Source: Aphanomyces cochlioides (lineage: Eukaryota; Oomycota; Saprolegniomycetes; Saprolegniales; Verrucalvaceae). From it: a stretch of DNA of 64,000 bases. The notes below the pieces were generated by a model that ran no database searches, was not told where the DNA came from, and was given only the letters and a program-made list of their open reading frames with translations. The stretch lies in the NCBI GenBank assembly GCA_019828595.1, contig JAHQRK010000026.1, forward strand, positions 682,001-746,000, read 5' to 3'. Of the stretch, positions 56,191 to 64,000 are shown piece by piece; within the stretch, counting starts at the first letter, position 1; each line of letters opens with the position of its first letter. A program made the translations under genes and the position numbers.

Positions 56191-59100
56191 ATGCGAGCTC
56201 GAGGATGGCTAGGCTTGGCTAGCTGGTTGCTGACTGCACTCAGCGTCCGTGGCATGTGTCCAAATGCATGTTCAGGCCATGGATTTTGCAATATCTTCAA
56301 CGTGTGTGCGTGCACGACTGGCTTTTGGGGCAGCGATTGTTCCAACAGTACGTCTTTTTCCATCCCAATCACTCGAATGTATTTACAAATCCTCTTTTCT
56401 GACTAGTGCGCTGTCCGATGGGGAAAGCTTGGGGCATCATCACTGGCACTGACACTGCGCATCAGGTAGACAAAATCGCTGGCTACTCCAATTTCCACCC
56501 CAATGTTTAGACGGCGGAATGCTCAGGGCGTGGCATTTGCAACCCAGTGAGTGGCACGTGCTCGTGCCAAATTGGCTTTGAAGGTCATGCTTGTGAATAC
56601 GGTAAGGTGGCTTCGTTGGGGATATTTCATGAACGTATTGCCTAGTTATTTGCCAGGAAAGCTGCAGTGGCCGTGGCAGATGCATCACGATGGAACAGTT
56701 GGCGTCGAATCCACTGGTCGCTTTGAATTTATACGATCGCCCGACGCCTTACAGCTACTCCCCGTACGTGATGTGGGACGCTGACATGCTCCGTGGATGT
56801 CTCTGTGACCAAGGTTACACGGGCTACAATTGCCTCCTTAGTACGAAAATTTCCCCCACAATCGCCCTCCTTGGGGGAATTTAATCGTTTCTATTGTCTA
56901 GATCAATGCCACCTTGGAGACGATCCCCTCACAGGGGGGCAGACCGAGGAAGTCCAGCTCGTTGCCTGTACAGCGTCGTATCTCCAGCACACCATTACAC
57001 TGAATTACGACGCCCCCTTGACCACAGGTATTTTTGTATGAATTATACATTTTCCCTGATTTTTCTAGGCACTTTTGTCTTGCAATTTGGCCTTGAACGC
57101 ACGAGTCCCATAAGTTTTAACGCCCCAGCGGGGAACGCGCTCGGGACATCCATGACAGAAATGCTCCAGACCTTGTCGACTATTCCGTCGGTAATTGTCT
57201 ATATTTTTGGAAATTACTGAAGTTAATTCGAATTAATAAGGTCGCCGTCACTCGAAACACCGCCGCGACATCGACATCATGGAGCGTAACGTTCCCTCAA
57301 GCTAGTACGCAGCAGCACAACTTTCAACCCCTCTGGAGGTACATTTGAATGTCAAACTAATATTTTGTGGATTTATTGTAGAATTATGGAAGTCCAGACT
57401 TTTTTCTGCGCCGCAGACAGTGGTTTTTTGACGCTCCAATACAACAAATATCTGTTTGGCAATATTCCCTTCTCGGCGTTGGCGTCGGATTTAAAAGCCA
57501 CGCTGGAATCGTACTCGAAAATTGGTGCAGTCCAAGTTTCCTACAGTCAGGGCTTGATGCTCTGCCAAGCGGGGGGGAATCAAGTCTGAATTTTTGAAAT
57601 TTATTCTTGCATTTATGCTTGTTCTATAGGTCACGATAACGTTCCAGACGATGCTTGATCGGGATTTCATTGGGGATTTGCCCTCTTTGCTCATTGACTC
57701 GACAAATCAAGCGCAGCGCAATGGACTCTTCCTTGGGGGGCTCCCCCCGGTAAGTTATAAACTCAATAATTCAAAATTAATTCTCAAATAAAAATTAGGT
57801 CGTCGATAGCGCCGCCACGGAAGTCATTAAAGGACTTGATACATGCAATCAAGTGGAAGTGCAGTCGTTTGTTTGCGGCGCGTCGTCAGGGCTCTTTAGT
57901 CTTTCCTTTGAAGGTATGAATTCCGAGGAAAATAGATTCATTGTGGGGAAAATCATAGGGCGAACACTGGCAAATATTCCATTTTCGATCGCAGCGGCGG
58001 ATTTAAAGTCCGAGATGCTCGCTACATTTACAAGCTTGAAGGATATTGATGTAAGTCAAAATCCACTAAATTTCATCTCGATATATTCGTGATTAAATTC
58101 CTCATTTATTGCATGTAGATCACATACTCTAGCGGCGACACTGCTTGCGACCCCATTGGCGCTGGCACGACGGTCACAACCTCCTTTGTCATTGCGACAA
58201 CGCTCGGGTATTTATCTTGCATTTGTTTGAATTGAATATGTATTTTTTAGGCCCCGAGGGAACGGCGACTTGGGCTCCATCACGACCGACATGTCGAATG
58301 GAGGCGTCTCTGGTACATTGGTCTCTGAAATTAAGTTGAAGACTGACCTAGGGCTCGCCCACTCGTCCCCGAATTTACTCCAGCTTTCCCCGACAGCGAT
58401 GGAAATTACAAAGGGGGCGCGCTGTGTTCCCCTCAGTTCGTCGTACTTTGTCGCCCCCAGGCAGCAAATGACATCGACTGTTATCCAAGGTGGGGGGAGG
58501 TTCACGCTGACGTTTCGGGGCTATACCACGGCGTGGATCCCAGCTGTTGCGACTCCAGCCCAAGTGGCCCAAGCCCTCGTTGTATTGCCGTCGATTAAAA
58601 ATATCACCGTGATGTTTTCAACGGGGGAAGCGTGCGCCACACCGCCCAATATCATTCGCCTCAATTTCACCCAAGAGTTTGGCAAGTCTGTATTGTATTT
58701 GCTCGATATGGCACTGATATTCTTCGTAATTTTCCAGCTTGCCGACTGTCACCGCCCAAGGAAACAACGTCCAAGTCCAAGTTTATTCCAGCGGGGCCGT
58801 TGAGCCCACGACGTCCCTGGCCTCGATGGACGGCACGAAGGAGTCCCAGGAATGCTCTGGCCGTGGAAGTTGTGCATATTCCACTGGTGGCTATTGTCGA
58901 TGCTACACGGGGTATCAGCTCTAAAATATTCGAGAGAAAATTCGGAATTAAATCGATAAATCGGTAGACATCAAGCAAGTGACGGCCGTGGACACCCAGC
59001 GACATTTGGCATGCGGCGGGATGATTGCGGATCCACGTCCACGACAATTGCAAGTTGCCCCGGGGATATCCCCTGCAGGTAATCAAATGCTCCATAAAAA

Positions 59101-60377
59101 ATCACCAAAAAGCCTGAAAAATCGGAAGAATTCACAATAGTTTGCTAGTGGGCATGGGACGTGTGGCCCGAGTTTTAAATGCTCTTGCGCTGTCGGGTGG
59201 CGCAATGGCGATTGCTCAGAGCGTACGATAATTATTCTTGATTTAATTCTCGAATTCATGGTGAATTTAGGAACTTGCCCCTTTGGCTTGTCGTGGTTTT
59301 CGTACCCGTCAAACGACAACGTGGCTCACCGAGATCTCGCGGAATGCTCAAATGCTGGGCTTTGCGATCGCGTGACTGGATTATGTCAATGCTCAAGTCC
59401 ATTTACAGGCCCTGCTTGTGCTTGGAGTACGTCTATTTAGCGGGAAATTCCAAATTAAATCGTTGTAGTGGGCTGTGGGGGGTTCCCGACGCCGTGCTCT
59501 GGTCACGGACAATGTTTAACACTGAGGGAATTAGCCCCTTTGGTTAAAGTCAACGGCGTTCAAGGAGGATTTACCTTTGGCAATGATCCAAACAATCCTC
59601 TCACGTGGGAGGCCAAGAAAATTCACTCTTGTATGTGTGACTTTCCCTTCTTTGGGCATGATTGTTCCCTCGGTACGCTTGAAATTCCCCCTCTGCGGAC
59701 GCTTTTTGCTATTTTCTAGTCGATTGCCCGCGGGGGGACGACCCGAATACGTACTTGGACGTGCCAGAAGTGCAGCATCTTCTTTGCACGGCGTCGGGAG
59801 GCTCGTTCACCGTCACGTTTCGCGATAAGACGACGCCATCGATTCCATACAACGCCAATATTCAAACATGTACACTTTTGAGTCTTTCAGGGAGATTTCA
59901 TCGCTGATTGTATGGCAATTTGTAGTGAAACAAGCGTTGGAAACCATCATCCAGCGCGTGAATCTTGCATTTAGTAGCTCCAATACGATGGTTTGCAGCC
60001 CCCAAGGCGTTGTGACGACCATTACATTTGTATATGAACTGGGGGCATTGCCCTGTTTGCAAGCGGACAATAGCCTCTTAATTGACGCTGTGCATGGCAA
60101 CGGAGCCCTCGGTTCTGGTACTATTTCCCTCATCTCTTGCCAAGTATTTCAACTGTTTGTAGGCAATTTAGTCGTGAATTGCCAAGGGGCGACGCTTCTC
60201 CAGACGTACGTCTCCGTCGTGGGCACGCGAGAAAATGCAGTCTGCTCCAACCATGGCGACTGCGATACCAACACGGGCACTTGTAAATGCGATCCATTTT
60301 TTGCAAGCAGCGATGGCCTTGGCGGTCCTGGCCTTCGCGGCGATTGCGGCTATCGCGTCGTTGGTTTCTATAATTGA
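56191..60377 (+). CDS. Secreted multi-EGF-like protein, 21 exons
   Basis: Twenty-one exons join in frame to ~1058 aa: 56191-56347, 56407-56465, 56511-56601, 56646-56840, 56902-57027, 57069-57190, 57241-57338, 57382-57583, 57630-57749, 57799-57913, 57959-58050, 58119-58207, 58251-58685, 58738-58911, 58968-59078, 59149-59222, 59271-59426, 59469-59672, 59720-59869, 59926-60117, 60163-60377. Introns are 41-70 nt. A signal peptide (MRARGWLGLASWLLTALSVR) precedes about eight EGF-like modules of the form CSGHG.C...C.C..GF.G..C. Between them lie beta-rich modules that recur (EVQTFFCAADSG, EVQSFVCGASSG, EVQHLLCTASGG, each followed by a strand-rich ~60-residue unit). It is probably a surface or matrix protein; partners are unknown. 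The last exon's end is provisional, as further 3' exons may exist. Confidence 0.8.
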
Positions 60378-60903
60378 ATTTTACTATCAAGTTGATGCGA
60401 ACGAGGGGGGATTTACGGGGGGCTCTGGGGGCTTGGACTCCTCTGTTGCACTGCCACGATAGCATGACGGTCCCGCCGGAAATACCCACGAGCTAGATGA
60501 AGTACAGAGGAGAAACATATCAGAGGTTTGCGCATTTCAAGCCCGGCATCGGGCCACTTACGGGAACTTTCAGCTAATATTTGCATGAGCTATCACTGCC
60601 ATCGGCTTGTGCTTTCCAAATGTCGATGGGAATAAACCTGCAATTGGCAGTGGAATATCGACTTCAAGACAGCGCTGTTGCTTCTCCAGGGCATTTTGTG
60701 CAGGGGAATGCTGGGAGATGGTAGGGAGCTTCGTTGATGCAGAGTTCGACGTCACGGCGTCATATCTCTGGCCAAGGCATGATCTCAAAGTACATGGCTA
60801 AAATCTGCTTGAGAATGATGCTGCTGGAAGGTTTTGTTGCGTCCATGAGATAGTTGAGCATGCAACGAAAGCTTGGTTGGTTCACGCAGTAGATAAACAC
60901 CTA
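60378..60903. other. Spacer, no gene supported
   Basis: It may hold the EGF gene's 3' UTR or an unrecognised last exon. Otherwise nothing is seen. Confidence 0.35.
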
Positions 60904-61733
60904 TCACGACGACGTTTTGATGTCATACGTGACATCCTCGTCGGATTTCTCGATCAAATTGACGTGGAGCTCTCGGGATAGCATGTCCAAGACGACGTCC
61001 CAGAGGTGGTAGTCTAAGGCCAAGTAGCGGCATTCTTGGCGGCAGCGAGCGCTCCACATTCGCGGCAGATATAGATCCCATTGCTGCAAGAGCCACACCA
61101 AGTCGTCAAACTGCTTGGATTGAAAGATTTGCTCGAGGTTTTCCCGGAGTTGAGAGCGCTGGATGGACGTCATCACAAGCCATGGCTCGTTGTTGCGCTG
61201 GGGAAGTTGTTGTAGTTTTTCAGCTAGAAAATGAGCCAAGTCGAGGCGGCCAGCGGAGACAGAATTGCCAATCCCGACAAAGACATTTACGTAGTATAAT
61301 GACAAGCAATTGAGGCATTCCATCGCGCCTCGTGGATTCTGCGAGTCGATCGCGGCGTGAATGAAATCCGCCGAACGAAGCGTCGTCGATGGACGAGTTC
61401 TGGTGCTGTCACGATGGCCGTGTCTCCAGCAACGATACCATAGATGAAAATCAAAGAGATTGCGTGAGGAAAAGCGTCGAAAAGACAGCCAACGCGCGAG
61501 AACCCGTAGCGGTCATGCCATGGGCCAAGTGCAGCAGCGACGTCAGTTGGGAACTCGAGAGATTTCCTCTCTCGACGGTCAGAGTTGCGCCGTTGAAATG
61601 GAAGAAACGGCAGCAAATCTTCGTATAAACCACGCTGGAATCGGCAGATAAACGGCAGCATATCATGCGCGCATGACAGCACGACGCGACTTGCTGGAAT
61701 CGACATGGCAACTTGGACAAAAGAAAATGTCAT
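60904..61733 (-). pseudogene. Unrecognised family, left paralogue, broken by a frameshift
   Basis: Two overlapping minus frames belong together: 61733 to ~61400 (with FPTDVAAALGPWHDRYGFSR and ISLIFIYGIVAGD) and, after a one-base shift somewhere between about 61370 and 61430, the frame containing SADFIHAAIDSQNPRGAMEC, FQSKQFDDLVWLLQQWDLYL and RYLALDYHLWDVV, ending at 60904. Together ~275 aa. The same blocks recur in the plus-strand copy at 63174, which shows the frames are one protein. Hydrophobic helices with W and L spacing suggest an alpha-helical repeat protein, but I do not recognise the family. The break could be an assembly error. Confidence 0.55.
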
Positions 61734-63173
61734 GCCATCTGAAACAACACCCGAATTTTGCTGATTTTCCTGTCAATATTAATTACCTGTTATCAAACAT
61801 ATATATAAATATTCATTTATATAGGTTTAATATATTGTGTTAATACCTCGTATTTTTATAATTAATATTTGTTTGTTTAGATAATTCATTCTTTATCAAT
61901 TGATAGAGGATCCCGATCACACGACAGCGAGTTGATATTTCAGCCGTGGTTTGAACAAGCAGTGATGATCTTGGTTCAACCAGGACATCTCTGGAGTATT
62001 TGGAGCCTTTGGGCGAGCGGGATGCAGTCGGCTTGGGGCGCGCTGGAGGAAGACACCAAAATGACAGCTTGGGTCTGTTGTAAATTGTAGAGAATTTCAA
62101 CGTGGTCTGGCAAATACCCAGTTGGTCACAACAAGACGAGTCTAGCGCACGGGCATTGCTATGAGAGTGGAATATGAATTTCGCCCCACGTTGAGAACGA
62201 CACGGAATAACCACAAGATGACTCGCTGGAGACCGTCGAGACCATCCAAATGGACCAAAGACCAGTGTTCTTCGACAACTTGTAGCTTTTAAATTGCGCG
62301 ATGCAATAGAATATTATTGATTGCACACTTGATCAAGCTCTCTCCGCGAAATGACTTGACGACAACTTTCGAAATCGAGTCAAAACAATGGAAGACCATC
62401 GGTGGACAGTCCAAATTTCAGTCGATTCAGTGAAACGGTGGCTTTCATTTTCCAATTTTCTGTCGGTGTGATGGCTTGTCGCGCGGTGCTTCTATCACAC
62501 GATCATTAGTCTCTTTTGTGTGAGTATTGTGATTTCCGTCCAAATTTGCCAATTTCAGGCGATTTTTCCAAATCGCCCGGACAATTTGATTGGCTAAAAA
62601 TAATTTTACTATCAATTGATTGGCTGAAAACTGACCTAAGTTTGTGAGAGAAAAGCTGCAAATCTCACGTCATCTCTATAGCGACCCCACCTCGAAGAGA
62701 ATTCCACGTTATTCAGCGCTCCTCACATTGAGCGTACAACGAGTGGAGAGGCCTCTGGCCTCGCCAGCGCAGCGACGAAGCTTCGTCGATTTCGTGTATT
62801 GTCTTTTTCGTCCAAATTTACAGTTTTGATCAAAATCGACGAAATTTGAGTGATCAATCTGGCAATAGTGAATTCAAGTATAATCGGAAGGTATATGAAT
62901 TAATGTGTGTGTGTGTTGTGTGTGTTTAAACAAATTCTGGACGCTGATTGGCTGGTTCGATTTGGTGATTGATTGAAAGTTTGATCGATTTCTGCCAGGT
63001 TCGGAAATTTTGAGTCAATCAGACAATACCATCCCGATCAAGACTTGCAACCAAAGGTCAAAATAACCTTCTAAAATCGATATTTATATTATATTTCGAA
63101 GGTCCGGCGATTTGCCGGCGGTTGATTCAACCAATCGCCGGAGGAAATTTTGAGTAGAACGCACAATACCAGC
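61734..63173. other. Region between head-to-head paralogues
   Basis: AT-rich, with recurrent GATTGGCT and GCGATTTGCC-type motifs, a (GT)n run at about 62903-62931, sequence loosely like the dispersed repeat at about 62810-63060, and a small inverted repeat CCGGCGATT/AATCGCCGG near 63105-63143. No gene. Confidence 0.45.
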
Positions 63174-63971
63174 ATGGAATATGCGAAGATCTGCTACGAT
63201 TCAAGCCATTTGAGCTATCGATGCAAGAAACCATCCACGTTTGTCAATGATGTGGTGCATGTCGTTCAACCATGGTACGAATGCTACGGCTTGACGCGGC
63301 TCGATAGACTCTTGGGCGTCCTGCCACAAGTATTCAAATTACTATTGATCTATGGCATTTACGAGAAGACGATCATGACGACGCTCAAACGAACTACTGC
63401 AGCTCGTGGGGATTGGATCGATGCTGCTATTGCTGTCAGACAATGTCGCCCATGCAATGAATTGCATCAAGGACTTGTCTTCCCACCCCTCTGAAGTCAA
63501 CTGGTGGAGTCGCCAGAGCGAATTTTTCAATTGAACCAGTTTGACTACTTGCTATGGCTCTATAAACCCTGGGAAGAATATCTTCCAAGGACATGGTGCT
63601 CTCGATTTCGACGACAAGGTCGCAATTTAGCCATCGACTATCAACGGATGGACATGCTAACGGGGGGGCGTCAACTACTACGACAGATGGGTAGAAGAAG
63701 CGATTCCATACACTCCAACCAACTTTGTCGAAACCACAAAGTATTGACGAGTTTTTACCACTCGGATTGCTCCAAGGCGATGCATTCCAGCGACAAGGGC
63801 CACCAAAGGTGTCAACTCGACGACGAAGGGAGTACATGCGCGCTGCCAACGACGGACTCTACTGGGAATCCACTTCACCAAGTCCCCGTGAAAATGCAAG
63901 CGATTCATATACCACGAGAGACACGGCGTACGAACTTTGTCCAGGAGACGATCACCGTGGCATCTTCATGA
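63174..63971 (+). pseudogene. Unrecognised family, right paralogue, broken
   Basis: From ATG 63174 the frame encodes FVNDVVHVVQPWYECYGLTR, LLLIYGIYEKTIM and GDWIDAAIA, then stops at 63494. Homology resumes in the other frame from ~63504 with FQLNQFDYLLWLYKPWEEYL and RNLAIDYQRMDML. Compared with the minus-strand copy, about 60 residues between the halves are missing, so this copy has a deletion as well as a frame break. Downstream of ~63660 no similarity to the left copy is seen, and the frame runs towards the window edge. Head-to-head with the copy at 60904-61733. Confidence 0.5.
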
Positions 63972-64000
63972 ACTGTTGAACGTAGCTAGCCCTGCCTTTT

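Noticed and set aside
60235..60462. Hydrophobic ORF (AAMALAVLAFAAIAAIASLV) as a membrane anchor of the EGF protein
   Set aside because: It is in a different frame from the well-supported last EGF-like module, with no splice site that would join it.

Overview
The window looks like nuclear DNA of a stramenopile, most likely a saprolegnialean oomycete (Aphanomyces-like). This is an inference from four things: genes packed with 45-65 nt GT..AG introns, a protein kinase with an HRDLSFENV catalytic loop, many single-exon PH-domain genes, and AT-rich intergenic DNA full of small transposons. There is no operon structure, CRISPR array or prokaryotic signal.

Positions 1-14858 are a head-to-tail tandem array of a ~908-bp unit: 16 complete copies and a truncated 17th. 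Each complete unit carries one 73-nt tRNA-Glu(UUC) gene on the minus strand with a Pol III-type oligo-T terminator, and a separate 44-nt hairpin. The array stops abruptly inside a non-LTR retrotransposon (APE-type endonuclease plus reverse transcriptase, minus strand, 3' end missing) that extends to about 18300.

From 18.5 to 32 kb lie ordinary genes separated by long AT-rich gaps. They are a Ser/Thr kinase with one homopolymer frameshift, a 15-exon gene for an ~830-aa calponin-homology/EF-hand-like protein, a secreted alpha-type carbonic anhydrase and a PX-domain protein.

From 32 to 55 kb the window holds a dispersed cluster of ten small genes, on both strands, whose products are little more than one PH domain (one has two). 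Mobile DNA is scattered among them: a Tc1/mariner element with doubled terminal repeats, a 583-bp MITE with TTA target duplications, two copies of a ~200-bp TA-flanked MITE, a 675-bp foldback element built of ~20-bp iterons, a dispersed ~245-bp repeat family, and a duplicated PH-gene fragment bracketed by palindromes.

From 56 to 60.4 kb a 21-exon gene encodes a secreted ~1058-aa protein with about eight EGF-like modules and repeated beta-rich modules. The right end (60.9-64 kb) has a head-to-head pair of broken paralogues of an unrecognised family.

The genes do not form an obvious pathway. The PH cluster, PX protein and kinase fit membrane/phosphoinositide signalling, but that link is inference. 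Exon structures were worked out by hand from splice motifs and frame continuity. Several genes carry single-base homopolymer breaks that may be assembly errors.
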